In this document: positions 16,084 to 28,829 of the stretch, piece by piece
Position numbering within the stretch: position 1 is the stretch's first letter
How the letters are laid out: each line of letters opens with the position of its first letter
Source of the DNA: DASUPK01 sp963801055
GTDB taxonomy: Bacteria > Actinomycetota > Thermoleophilia > Solirubrobacterales > 70-9
Direction of reading: 5' to 3'
NCBI GenBank assembly: GCA_963801055.1
Contig: CAWDDE010000006.1
Span: 267,277 to 331,276, forward strand
Length of the DNA: 64,000 nt
The notes under the pieces: model-generated
The model's database searches: none
The model's input: the letters and a program-made list of their open reading frames with translations, nothing else
Told to the model about the DNA's origin: nothing
Position numbers and translations under genes: made by a program

Positions 16084-19000
16084 TTGGCCGGAACCAACGC
16101 TGCCCCCGCAACCCGTAGGAGCTTCTCCCGCCTAAAGAACCCACTCGACGTCCCACATCTGATCGATATCCAGCGTAAGTCCTTCGCGGAGCTGGTCGAC
16201 CCGAAGGAGGGACTGCTGCGAGCGACGATCGACGACATCTCCCCGACCGAGGACTACACGGGGAACCTCGCGATCGTCTTCGGGGACTTCGAGTTCGACG
16301 ATCCACCCAACACGGTGGAGGAGTGTCGCGAGAAGGACATGACCTACTCGCGGCCGCTCAACGTCAAGGTCGCCTTCCAGAACCGGGAGACCGGCGAGAT
16401 CCGGGAGCAGACCGTCTTCATGGGCGATTTCCCGTGGATGACGGACCGCGGCACCTTCATCATCAACGGCACCGAGCGCGTCGTCGTCACGCAGCTGGTG
16501 CGCTCGCCGGGCGCCTACGTGATGGAGCCCAAGGACCGCGAGAAGCAGGTCTTCATCGCCAACCTGATGCCCGCCCGCGGCTCCTGGCTCGAGCTCGAGA
16601 TCGACAAGAAGGGGCGGGTCTACGTCCGCATCGACCGCAAGCGCAAGCTGCCGGTCACCGTTCTGCTGCGCGCGATGGGCTACGTCGAGGACGAGAAGCT
16701 CCTCGAGCTGTTCGACAACTCGGTCTACATCCGCCAGACGATCGCGGCGGACACCGACCAGACCAAGGACGAGGAGGGCGCGCTGATCGAGCTCTTCAAG
16801 AAGCAGCGCCCCGGCGAGCCGCCCTCGGTCGACGCCGCGCGGGCCCTGCTCGAGCAGCTCTTCTTCGATCCCAAGCGCTACGACCTCACCCGGGTCGGCC
16901 GCTACAAGCTCAACGCGCGGCTCGACCTGGACATCGACCTCGACACCCGGGTCCTGACCCACGACGACATCATCGCCCTGGTCAAGGAGCTGGTCTCGAT
17001 CCCGAAGATCCTCGGGATCCCCGAGGAGATCGACGAGGAGAACCCGATCAAGGACTACGCCGCCGAGGCGGCCACCTATCCGCGCGAGCCGATCCACGAC
17101 CATCTCGACGAGTACGAGCACTTCGGCAACCGCCGGCTCCGTACCGTCGGCGAGCTGATCCAGGAGGCCTTCCGCATCGGCCTCTACCGGATGGAGCGCG
17201 TCGTCCGCGAGCGCCTGACGACCGAAGACGCCGACGCGATCACCCCGCAGACCATCATCAACATCAGGCCCGTCGTCGCCGCGCTCAAGGAGTTCTTCGG
17301 CTCCTCGCAGCTCTCACAGTTCATGGACCAGACCAACTCGCTGGCCGGGCTGACGCATCGGCGTCGCCTCTCGGCGCTCGGCGCCGGTGGCCTGACCCGT
17401 GAGCGCGCGCCGATCGAGGTCCGCGACGTGCATGCCACCCACTACGGGCGCATGTGCCCGATCGAGACGCCGGAGGGGCCGAACATCGGCCTGATCGGGT
17501 CCCTGTCCTCCTACGCGCAGGTCTCGGAGCACGGCTTCGTCACCACCCCCTATCGCGTGGTCAAGGACGGCGTGGTCACCAACAAGGTGGTCCACCTGGA
17601 CGCGACCCAGGAGGAGGAGATGACGATCGCCCAGGCGAACGCCGAGGTCGATCCCGACACCGGCAAGCTCAAGGGCCAGTACGTCCTCTGCCGCCGCCGC
17701 GACGACGAGGCCGTCGCCGTGCCGCCGAAGCAGGTCGACCTGATGGATGTCTCACCGACGCAGATCTGGTCGGTCGCCACGGCGCTGATTCCGTTCCTCG
17801 AGCACGACGACGCCAACCGGGCCCTGATGGGCTCGAACATGCAGCGTCAGGCCGTTCCGCTCCTCAAGCCCGAGCCGCCGCTGATCGGCACCGGGATGGA
17901 GCGTCGCGCCGCGATCGACACCGGCGACGTCGTGATCGCCGAGAACGACGGCGAGGTCACCGCGGTGGACGCGGAGCAGATCGTCGTCACCCACGGCTCG
18001 AAGAGGGACGAGTACTCCCTCCACAAGTTCATGCGCTCGAACCAGGGCACGATCATCCACCAGCGCCCGATCGTCTCGGTCGGGGACAACGTGAAGGCCG
18101 GGGACGTCCTCTCGGACGGCTCCTCGACCGCGGGCGGCGAGATCGCACTCGGCAAGAACTGCCTGGTCGCCTTCATGTCGTGGGAGGGCTACAACTTCGA
18201 GGACGCGATCATCATCTCCGAGCGCCTCGTCAAGGAGGACGAGCTCACCTCGATCCACATCGAGGAGTACGAGATCGACGCGCGGACCACGAAGCTCGGC
18301 GACGAGGAGATCACCCGCGACATCCCGAACCGCTCCGAGGAGAGCCTCAGGAACCTCGACGAGCGGGGCATCGTCCGGATCGGCGCCGAGGTGGCGTCGG
18401 GTGACCTGCTGGTCGGCAAGGTCACGCCGAAGGGCGAGACCGAGCTGACGGCTGAGGAGAAGCTGATCCGCGCCATCTTCAAGGAGAAGGCGCGCGAGGT
18501 CCGCGACACCTCCCTGAAGGTCCCCCACGGCGAGGGCGGCGTCGTCATCGACGTCCTCACCTTCAGCCGCGAGGCGGGCGACGACCTGCCGCCGGGCGTC
18601 AACGACCTGGTGCGCGTCTACGTCGCGACCAAGCGCAAGATCGCCGAGGGCGACAAGCTCGCCGGCCGCCACGGCAACAAGGGCGTGATCGCGAAGATCG
18701 TGCCCGAGGAGGACATGCCGTTCATGGAAGACGGCACGCCGATCGACGTGATCCTCAATCCGCTCGGGGTGCCGAGCCGGATGAACATCGGCCAGATCCT
18801 CGAGACCCACCTCGGGTGGGTCGCCGCCAACGGCTGGTACGACGACGACTCCCCCTCCTATAGGGAGGTGCAGCGGAACGGCGGCCGCGTCCACGTGGCC
18901 ACCCCGGTCTTCGACGGCGCCACCGTCGAGGACGTCGACGACGCGCTCGTCCAGTGGCAGGAGGAGAACGCCGATCGCGGCATCGACCTCGGGATCGACA

Positions 19001-19652
19001 AGCGCGAGCGGCCTGGCAACCGCTGCGAGGGCAAGGTGCAGCTCTACAACGGCCGCACCGGCGAGCCCTACAAGGGCAAGGTGACCATCGGCTACATGTA
19101 CATCCTGAAGCTGCTGCACCTGGTCGACGACAAGATCCACGCGCGCTCGACCGGCCCGTACTCGCTGGTCACCCAGCAGCCGCTGGGCGGTAAGGCGCAG
19201 TTCGGGGGCCAGCGCTTCGGCGAGATGGAGGTCTGGGCCCTCGAGGCATACGGAGCGGCGTACACCCTCCAGGAGATGCTCACGGTCAAGTCCGACGACA
19301 CCGTCGGCCGCGTCAAGGCCTACGAGTCGATCGTGAAGGGCGAGAACATCCCCGAGCCCTCGATTCCCGAGTCGTTCAAGGTCCTGCTCAAGGAGATCCA
19401 GAGCCTGGCGCTCGACGCCAACGTGGTCTCCGAGGAGGGGGCCGGAGTTGAGATGGGCGAGGAGGAAGACGACCTCCTGCGCGCCGCGGAGGAGCTCGGC
19501 ATCGAGCTCTCCGGAGTGCGCGCGGACGGCGGGAACGGCGCCGGCGACAAGGACAAGGACACGGACAAGGCAGCCGACGAGCAGGAAGAGCAGGTCGTCG
19601 CCGAGGGCGACGGCGGTACTGACGGTGCTGACGCCGAGGAGGCAGCAAAGAA

Positions 19653-19656
<4 letters not shown>
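16084..19656 (+). CDS. rpoB: DNA-directed RNA polymerase subunit beta
   Basis: 1190 residues, intact, starting at TTG 16084. Contains the whole rifampicin pocket (FFGSSQLSQFMDQTNSLAGL, THRRRLSALGAGG) with the wild-type Asp, His and Ser positions, the GPNIGLIGSL motif, the lobe/flap, GRHGNKGVI-type catalytic-loop lysines, and the C-terminal clamp GGKAQFGGQRFGEMEVWALE. The last 45 residues (from about 1145) are a charged tail, DKDKDTDKAADEQEEQ, beyond the usual end. A near-consensus promoter lies 84 bases upstream. The TGA overlaps the rpoC GTG. The TTG start matches the beginning of conserved sequence with GAGGAG upstream. Confidence 0.96.
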
Positions 19657-23738
<4,082 letters not shown>

Positions 23739-23746
23739 CGCTTAGG

Positions 23747-23822
23747 CGCGCGGGTCCTGTCGCGGAATTTCGCCGTGGATCGAGGCATCTCACCACGGCC
23801 GAAATTCCGCGCCACCCGCGCG
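23747..23822 (+). terminator. Large stem-loop downstream of rpoC
   Basis: Outer arms CGCGCGGGT (23747-23755) and ACCCGCGCG (23814-23822); inner arms at 23762-23778 and 23793-23810 pair over 17 positions with a single bulged C; loop of 14. No T-run follows. It starts nine bases after the rpoC stop and likely protects or ends the rpoBC transcript, possibly from both sides because the next gene is convergent. Confidence 0.7.
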
Positions 23823-23845
23823 ACGAACGCCCTGGATTGACCCAT

Positions 23846-23870
23846 CCCCGCCGGTCCGGCGGGGTCTCTT
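23846..23870 (+). terminator. Intrinsic terminator between rpoC and the convergent VOC gene
   Basis: CCCCGCC (23846-23852), loop GGTCC, GGCGGGG (23858-23864), then TCTCTT. It touches the stop codon of the minus-strand VOC gene and would end plus-strand transcripts. Confidence 0.6.
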
Positions 23871-24246
23871 AGCCTTGCGCCTGGACGAGCCCGACGGTAT
23901 GGCCCTCTGGGTCATTGAAGAGACCGATCGTCAGTCCTTCCATCGGGGTGTCCGGGCCCATCATCTTCGTGCCGCCGAGCTACTCGGCCTTGTCGAGCGC
24001 AGCGCCCACGTCGGGGACCTCGATGTAGAAGGTCACGTGCCCTTCGTATCCCTCGGGCCCGCCGCCGACGCCGCCGCCGATCCCGACTCCCTCCGAGTTC
24101 GTGTTGCCCTCGCGGGGCAGGACGTAGTACTCGGTCGGTCCCTCCGGCGCGTCACCGAAGCTCCAGCCGGCGAGCTCGGCGTAGAAGTCCCGGAGCTTCT
24201 TGGCGTCCTTGCCTACGACCTCGAAGTGCACGACTGGTTGTCCCAT
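23869..24246 (-). pseudogene. VOC (glyoxalase/bleomycin-resistance fold) protein with an in-frame amber codon
   Basis: ATG 24246 gives MGQPVVHFEVVGKDAKKLRD, FYAELAGWSF, TEYYVLPREG and EGHVTFYIEVPDVGAALDKA, then TAG at 23980-23982, and the same frame continues LGGTKMMGPDTPMEGLTIGL, FNDPEGHTVGLVQ to TAA. The complete 125-codon reading is a typical single VOC domain with FYxxLxGW and DPEGHxxGL metal-site motifs. One base change (TCG to TAG, Ser) explains the stop, unlike the indels elsewhere. Either a nonsense mutation, a substitution error, or a two-part protein. Substrate unknown. Confidence 0.75.
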
Positions 24247-24280
24247 GCGGTTCCCTCCTGTGGGTTGTGGACTCGGTGTT

Positions 24281-24604
24281 CTAGCTGCCGACCGGCGTGC
24301 GCTCGCGCCGCTCGTGCGCGGCCATCCCGGGAGCGAGGCGCGGCTCGATCACGGGCGTCCGGGTGCGGCCCCCCGGCGGGCAATTGGGCTGCGCCTGCGC
24401 GGCGCCGCCGTGCGGGCCGCCGCGGCGCGGGTCGCGCGGCTTGCTCGGATCGCGCCGCCAGCGCCGGAAGCTGTGGTCGTCCGCGCCGCCGGCATCGTCC
24501 AGCTCAGGCTCGGCCCGCGCCGCCCACCAGATCAGCCAGAGGCCGAAGAGGACCGGGATCTTCAGGATCACGGCCAGGAAAACGATCGGCAGCACCCCAT
24601 CCAT
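24281..24604 (-). CDS. Small membrane protein of unknown function
   Basis: Met at 24604 (an upstream Met at 24640 is possible) gives MDGVLPIVFLAVILKIPVLF, GLWLIWWAARAE, one transmembrane helix, then a cytoplasmic-type tail with FRRWRRDPSKPRDPRRGGPH, rich in Arg, Pro and Gly. About 107 residues. I do not recognise a named family. A single N-terminal helix followed by a basic Pro-rich tail is common among small actinobacterial membrane proteins. It is 34 bases upstream of the VOC gene on the same strand, so the two may be co-transcribed. Confidence 0.6.
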   Translation of the reverse strand: MDGVLPIVFLAVILKIPVLFGLWLIWWAARAEPELDDAGGADDHSFRRWRRDPSKPRDPRRGGPHGGAAQAQPNCPPGGRTRTPVIEPRLAPGMAAHERRERTPVGS

Positions 24605-24723
24605 CTCGGCGAGTCTACCCCCGATCAGTCCACGCTTCATGGCGCTCGCCCGTAGCCCCTCGCGACTGGCTGCGCCAAGAAGGATCGAGCACTGGGAGGG
24701 GGCGACACGCCTCTATTGAGCTC

Positions 24724-24755
24724 TTAGGTAGCCCATGGGCTACTCAACTGCTCAA
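24724..24755 (+). repeat. Imperfect direct repeat, copy 1, containing a perfect palindrome over a start codon
   Basis: TTAGGTAGCCCATGGGCTAC and following bases resemble 25690-25721 (18 of the first 20 positions identical, ATG at the same offset). Within it GTAGCCCATGGGCTAC (24728-24743) is a perfect 16-base palindrome around the ATG at 24735. TAGGTA could also serve as a -10 for a leaderless transcript. AbiEi-type proteins are known to bind inverted repeats at their own promoters, so this may be an operator. Confidence 0.55.
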
Positions 24756-25693
24756 TCGTCGGTCTGGGCGCTTACGCGGAGCCAGCACGGTGTGGTGAGT
24801 CACGCTCAGCTGCTCGATCTGGGCGTGAGCGCTCAGTCGATCAAGCACCGGGTCTCGACCGGCCGCGCTTCATCGGGTGTCGGCGGGGCGTCTACGCCCT
24901 CGGTCGCCCGGAGCTGAGCCGTCGCGGCATCTGGATGGCCGCGGTTCTTCGCTGCGGGCGAGGTGCGGTCCTCAGTCATCTGAGCGCGGCCGAGCTCTGG
25001 GAAATCGCTCCGCCCCGGCGGGAGGTCGCTCGACCGGTGCGGGAGGTCACCCGATCGCCGCCGGCCACGGTCGATGTCTCGGTGCCAGCCGGCAGAGCGC
25101 CTCGGGCTCCGGGAATCCGCGTCCATAGAAGAGCATTGGAGGCAGGGGAGGTGACGAGGCGAGAAGGCATTCCGGTAACCAGTCCCAACCGGACGCTGAT
25201 CGATATCGCGACACGCCTGTCGCGGAACGAGCTCGAGGCGGCGATCGCGGAAGCAGACAAGCGCTCCCTCACTGATCCGGAGAGGCTCCGGTCCGAGCTG
25301 GAACGCCTATCGAAGGCTCCCGGCGTTGGTGTGCTCCGCCGGCTTCTCGATCGCCAGGTTTTCCGGCTGACCGACTCGGAACTCGAGCGGCTCTTCCTGC
25401 CGATCGCCCGGCGGGCCCGATTGTCCCTGCCCCAGACCGGTCAGCGCTTGAACGGCTTCAAGGTGGACTTCTACTGGCCTGACCTCGGCCTCGTGGTGGA
25501 GACGGACGGTCTCAGGTATCACCGGACGGCGGCGCAGCAGACTCGCGACCGGCTCCGGGACCAGGCGCACACATCGGCGGGGCTGACGACGCTCCGATTC
25601 ACTCACGCCCAGGTGCGATTCGAACCCGAGCATGTCCGGACGACGCTGGCCAAGGTGGCCCAACGGCTTGCGAAGGAGCGATTGCGCAGTTAG
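24735..25693 (+). CDS. AbiEi antitoxin-like / DUF559 endonuclease-fold protein, one frameshift
   Basis: ATG 24735: MGYSTAQSSVWALTRSQHGV, VSHAQLLDLGVSAQSIKHRV (winged-helix AbiEi-type N-terminal domain), then after a lost base near 24868 RRGVYALGRPELSRRGIWMA, AAVLRCGRGAVLSHLSAAEL, NRTLIDIATRLSRNELEAAI, and the C-terminal DUF559/Vsr-like region NGFKVDFYWPDLGLVVETDG, RYHRTAAQQTRDRLRDQAHT and LRFTHAQV. This domain pair is frequent in actinobacteria and annotated as type IV toxin-antitoxin AbiEi family. The E-V-D-x-DG core suggests nuclease ancestry. No AbiEii toxin gene is next to it. The start is chosen for the palindrome and repeat at the ATG. Confidence 0.7.
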
Positions 25694-25721
25694 GTATCCG
25701 ATGGGCTACGTAGCAGCGCAG
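25690..25721 (+). repeat. Imperfect direct repeat, copy 2, with a 13-codon start remnant
   Basis: TTAGGTATCCGATGGGCTAC overlaps the stop of the AbiEi-like gene. The ATG here opens MGYVAAQPGLPRH then TGA, mirroring MGYSTAQSSVW at copy 1. The left palindrome arm is damaged but TGGGCTAC is kept. It looks like the vestige of a second copy of the gene start or of the operator. Confidence 0.5.
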
Positions 25722-25788
25722 CCGGGCCTACCTCGGCACTGAAGGCTCTGCGCATGCGGTCCTAGCGAGACTCGCTGAGGATGCGCTC

Positions 25789-26325
25789 CTAGCGCGGCTC
25801 GAAGCCGTCCCGCGCCCAGGACTCGAGCGCGTCGACGTGCGCCGCTGTGAGGCCCACGTCCGACTCGGTCGGGACGAGCAGCGTCGGCCCCTCGCGCAGC
25901 TCGGCCCACTGGTAACAGCTCTCTTCCAGGCTGTCGTCGACCCAGGCGAGGGGGCGCGAGCCGGCGTACTCGTCGAGCGCCTCGAGCTTCCAGTGGGCGG
26001 TGCCGAACTGCGCCCGCCCGTCGAAGGTCAGGTAGGGAAGCTCCGGTACCCCGAGGATGCCCGGGAGATGGTCGTTGGCGCGGTCCTCCCAGCCGCTGGC
26101 CCAGACCAGCTCGTAAGTCTTCGAGAGCTGGTTCAGCCACGGTCCGGTGTCGAGCGCGATGCAGTGGAGCATCCCGTCGATCAGGTGGAACTCGCCCGGG
26201 AAGTTCCGGGGATCGCCGCGGCCCGGCTCCAGCGGCTGATCGAAGCCGAAGAGGCTGATCACACCGTCGATGTCGACGGCCAACACCGGCGCATCCGCTT
26301 GTTCACTTCGTCGGAACAGGCGCAT
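25789..26325 (-). CDS. HAD-superfamily hydrolase-like protein
   Basis: 178 residues. Motif I LAVDIDGVISLFG with Asp18 and Asp20, WASGWEDRAN in the place of motif II (Ser), and motif IV PLAWVDDSLEE (acidic pair). A short cap region is present, so it belongs to a small HAD type, probably a phosphatase. The motif III lysine is not obvious. It is divergent from rpsL, and the 75-base gap between them holds the putative rpsL promoter. A similar protein is often called a secreted or cytosolic hypothetical HAD in actinobacteria; substrate unknown. Confidence 0.7.
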   Translation of the reverse strand: MRLFRRSEQADAPVLAVDIDGVISLFGFDQPLEPGRGDPRNFPGEFHLIDGMLHCIALDTGPWLNQLSKTYELVWASGWEDRANDHLPGILGVPELPYLTFDGRAQFGTAHWKLEALDEYAGSRPLAWVDDSLEESCYQWAELREGPTLLVPTESDVGLTAAHVDALESWARDGFEPR

Positions 26326-26386
26326 CGGGATCAGATTAGGGACAGAGTTCGGTGTTTCGCCACCCGGCGCGGCGACCTTCGGCCGC

Positions 26387-26392
26387 TACCAT
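26387..26392 (+). promoter_or_regulatory. -10 element for rpsL (leaderless type)
   Basis: TACCAT 8 bases before the rpsL GTG, so transcription would start at or next to the start codon. No good -35 was seen. The same TAYCAT hexamer lies ahead of fusA (28804), rpmJ (45694) and the DsbA-like gene (61250). Confidence 0.45.
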
Positions 26393-26400
26393 TCGCCGCC

Positions 26401-26796
26401 GTGCCTAACACCAATCAGCTCGTCCGCAAGGGGCGAACCCACAAGAAGAAGAAGATGTCGACGCCGGGACTGAAGTCCGGCCAGGGGCGCAAGAAGCGGG
26501 TCGCCGCCCCGCAGCGACGTGGCGTCTGCACCCGTGTGGCGACCGTGACGCCGAAGAAGCCGAACTCGGCCCTTCGCAAGATCGCCAGGGTCAGGCTCAC
26601 CAACGGGCTCGAGGTGACGAGCTACATCCCGGGGGAGGGGCACAACCTGCAGGAGCACTCCGTCGTCCTCGTCCGAGGGGGCCGGGTCAAGGATCTCCCA
26701 GGGGTGCGCTACAAGGTCGTGCGCGGAGCCCTGGACGCCGCCGGCGTGTCCGACCGCAAGCAGGGCCGCTCGCTCTACGGAGTGAAGGCCAGCTAG
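26401..26796 (+). CDS. rpsL: 30S ribosomal protein S12
   Basis: 131 residues from GTG 26401: MPNTNQLVRKGRTHKKKKMS, then APQRRGVCTRVATVTPKKPN, SALRKIARVRLTNGLEVTSY, IPGEGHNLQEHSVVLVRGGR and VKDLPGVRYKVVRGALDAAG. The two lysines that matter for streptomycin (in TPKKPNS and GRVKDLPG) are the wild-type residues. A few extra residues (PGLKSGQGRKKRV) lie before APQRRG compared with E. coli. S12 sits in the decoding centre. The rpsG ATG follows the stop directly. Confidence 0.95.
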   Translation: MPNTNQLVRKGRTHKKKKMSTPGLKSGQGRKKRVAAPQRRGVCTRVATVTPKKPNSALRKIARVRLTNGLEVTSYIPGEGHNLQEHSVVLVRGGRVKDLPGVRYKVVRGALDAAGVSDRKQGRSLYGVKAS

Positions 26797-27267
26797 ATGC
26801 CGCGCCGCAACCAGGCCACGATCAGGCTGCTCGAGCCCGACTCGGTCTACAGGAGCCGGCTCGTCCAGCAGCTAATCAACAAGGTGATGAGCGACGGCAA
26901 GAAGTCGCTCGCGGAGCAGATCACCTACGACGCACTCGCTCTGGTCGGCGAACGGACGGGAAACAACCCCGTAGAGGAGCTGGAGGGCGCGATCAAGCAG
27001 CTCACCCCCGTCCTCGAGGTGCGCTCACGCCGCGTCGGCGGCGCCACTTATCAGGTACCCGTGGAGGTCCCGGCGAGGCGCGCCCGCACCCTGGCGATTC
27101 GCTGGCTGGTCGAGTTCGCGCGCGCTCGCGGCGAGAAGTCGATGCCCGAGCGGCTCGCCAACGAGATCCTCGACGCCTCGAGGCAGCAGGGCAACGCCTG
27201 GAAGCGGAAGGACGACATCTACCGCATGGCGCAGGCCAATAAGGCCTTCGCGCACTACCGCTGGTAG
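26797..27267 (+). CDS. rpsG: 30S ribosomal protein S7
   Basis: 156 residues, intact: MPRRNQATIRLLEPDSVYRS, VQQLINKVMSDGKKSLAEQI, VEELEGAIKQLTPVLEVRSR, RVGGATYQVPVEVPARRART and ANKAFAHYRW. S7 nucleates the 30S head and can autoregulate the str operon. Unusually, fusA does not follow directly: two antisense genes lie between, and the nearer one overlaps the rpsG end by 13 bases. Confidence 0.95.
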   Translation: MPRRNQATIRLLEPDSVYRSRLVQQLINKVMSDGKKSLAEQITYDALALVGERTGNNPVEELEGAIKQLTPVLEVRSRRVGGATYQVPVEVPARRARTLAIRWLVEFARARGEKSMPERLANEILDASRQQGNAWKRKDDIYRMAQANKAFAHYRW

Positions 27268-27842
27268 CGGCGCCGCTCCCGCGTTCGAACGAGCGGCGCT
27301 GACTGCGACGGTAGGGCGGGTGAGCCCTCGCCCCTCTCCGACAGTGAGTTCTCGTGGGAGCGGCCGCCGTGAAGCTCGGTCGTGCTCGTCGCGCCGGGAC
27401 TCATCGTGGCGAGCGCAGCCCCACAGACGGTGAGCACCAGCGAGCCGACCAGCTCGAGCCAGAAACCTGCGACCGGCTTTGCCTCGGCGTCGATGAACGA
27501 CTGGCGCGGGTCGTCGAGCGTGCCGATCTTGTTGACGTCGGGCAGGTCGCCGATCAGGAAGATCAGCAGGGCGACCAAGCCGCAGACCGCGACCGCGACC
27601 GCGGCTATCTGAGCGAGCGGCTGACCGCGGGCCACGACCGTCACGACGATCAGGATCAGCGCGAAGATGGCGAGCACGAGCGTCGCGTAGCCATGCTGAT
27701 CCGCGGCGTCGATCGCTTTCAGCGCCTCGCCACCGGGAGGCGTGAGGTGGAAGAGGTCCGTGAACTGCGAGGCGCCGAGCATCGCCGCGGCCGCGGCACA
27801 GGCGAGCACGAGCAGCGTCTCGGTACCGGGAAGTCTTCTCAC
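27255..27842 (-). CDS. Membrane protein of unknown function, paralogue of the next gene
   Basis: 195 residues with about four transmembrane helices: TLLVLACAAAAAMLGASQFT, GYATLVLAIFALILIVVTVV, AAVAVAVCGLVALLIFLIGD and AGFWLELVGSLVLTVCGAAL, then a polar tail. Between helices lie a periplasmic-type loop DLFHLTPPGGE and the loop GDLPDVNKIGTLDDP. The pattern SQF-D, GDLP--NK--T and GFW-E---S--L---G recurs in the neighbour at 27839-28795, so the two are tandem paralogues. It overlaps that gene by 4 bases (ATGA-type) and rpsG by 13 bases in antisense. No named family recognised. Confidence 0.7.
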   Translation of the reverse strand: MRRLPGTETLLVLACAAAAAMLGASQFTDLFHLTPPGGEALKAIDAADQHGYATLVLAIFALILIVVTVVARGQPLAQIAAVAVAVCGLVALLIFLIGDLPDVNKIGTLDDPRQSFIDAEAKPVAGFWLELVGSLVLTVCGAALATMSPGATSTTELHGGRSHENSLSERGEGSPALPSQSAPLVRTRERRRYQR

Positions 27843-28795
27843 GACCCCGCCTGGAGGCCCGGCGGGATTCCACCGACCTCCTGGTGGGGCGAGCGCCGTA
27901 TGTCCCCACCGGATCGGTCACGCCGTCTCGCCTCGCCTCTCACACGCCGAGAGTAGAGGGCGAGCAGTCCGCCACTGAGGATGAGGACGGCGGAGCAGGC
28001 GACCTCGGCCCAGAATCCCTCGAGCAGCACCGCCTGAGTACCGGTGAACGCCAGCCCAGGCCGACCGGCATCGAGTCCCTGAGGAAGGTCGATCGCGATC
28101 GCGATCGCGATGCCGATCACGCCGCAGAGCGAGACCGCGCCGGCCAACCGCGGCCGCCCGCGGAAGGTGGCAAGGACCAGCAGCACCGCGACGGCCGCGA
28201 CCGGGAGAAGCAGCCAGAGATGAGCGCTCCCGGCCGTCTCGGTCCCGGTGATGGGAACGGGCACCTCGGCGCCGAGCCGTCCCGCATAGCCCGGGGCGTC
28301 CACCTCGACGCCGTGGTAGTCGAAGAACTGCGAGACCCCGAGTCCGACGCCTGCCGCAACACCGACGAACGCGGCGGTCGACCTGGGGGTGACGTGCCGA
28401 CGTGCGGCCTCCACGAGCACCAACGCCGCGCCATAGATCGCTCCGGCGATCCGTCCGACCACGATCTGGCCGATCTCCAGGATCAGCGCGATCAGCGCCG
28501 CGACCAGCTGGATCACGAAGAGCAGCGCGCGGCTGATATAGGGGCCGATCCAGGAGAAGAGGGCCGCGACCGGCGCGCCCAGTGGTCGCAGCCTGCGGCG
28601 CGTCTCGTAGGCCGCCCCCTTGAGCCTGACGCCGATGTCGACCTCCGGGCGGACAGCCCGCCGCGCCTCGGCGCGCCGCCGCCGGCTCATCGCGCGAGCT
28701 TCGCGGCGGGTGCGCTCGGTGAGCTCCTCGAGGCGGTCGCGAGACTTCTTGCGGCGTCCCAGCCCGCGGCGGATTCCCTTCCTGGGAGCCATCAT
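27839..28795 (-). CDS. Membrane protein of unknown function with basic N-terminus, paralogue of the previous gene
   Basis: 318 residues. Residues 1-75 are strongly basic (GLGRRKKSRDRLEEL, RREARAMSRRRRAEARRA), then a pair of helices ALLFVIQLVAALIALILEIG and IAGAIYGAALVLVEAARRH, then a domain similar to the 195-residue neighbour: GVSQFFDYHGVEVDAPGYAG, LWLLLPVAAVAVLLVLATFR, SLCGVIGIAIAIAIDLPQGL and LLEGFWAEVACSAVLILSGG. It ends in a basic tail. About six helices in all. It is the first gene of a two-gene antisense unit inside the str operon and is divergent from the fusA leader. Function unknown. Confidence 0.7.
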   Translation of the reverse strand: MMAPRKGIRRGLGRRKKSRDRLEELTERTRREARAMSRRRRAEARRAVRPEVDIGVRLKGAAYETRRRLRPLGAPVAALFSWIGPYISRALLFVIQLVAALIALILEIGQIVVGRIAGAIYGAALVLVEAARRHVTPRSTAAFVGVAAGVGLGVSQFFDYHGVEVDAPGYAGRLGAEVPVPITGTETAGSAHLWLLLPVAAVAVLLVLATFRGRPRLAGAVSLCGVIGIAIAIAIDLPQGLDAGRPGLAFTGTQAVLLEGFWAEVACSAVLILSGGLLALYSRRVRGEARRRDRSGGDIRRSPHQEVGGIPPGLQAGS

Positions 28796-28803
28796 GCCGC
28801 TGC

Positions 28804-28809
28804 TATCAT
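28804..28809 (+). promoter_or_regulatory. Possible -10 element for the fusA transcript
   Basis: TATCAT within GCTGCTATCATCGTCCGTCG. A very similar string, GCTGCTACCATTTCGTGCGTCG, precedes rpmJ. It would produce a leader of about 190 bases before fusA. Confidence 0.4.
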
Positions 28810-28829
28810 CGTCCGTCGCTCAGGACTCC

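Noticed and set aside
16132..17121. 329-codon minus-strand frame opposite the rpoB start
   Set aside because: Antisense shadow of rpoB with no independent start signal or family resemblance.
17752..19140. 462-codon minus-strand frame opposite rpoB
   Set aside because: Mirror frame of a highly conserved gene, rich in Val, Asp, Leu and Arg without motifs.
23875..24798. 307-codon plus-strand frame over the VOC and small membrane genes
   Set aside because: The minus strand carries the recognisable VOC motifs and a membrane helix; the plus frame is compositionally an antisense frame.
24724..25721. Attachment-site repeats of an integrated element
   Set aside because: No integrase or tRNA is nearby and the repeats include start codons in the same relative position, so gene duplication or an operator is simpler.
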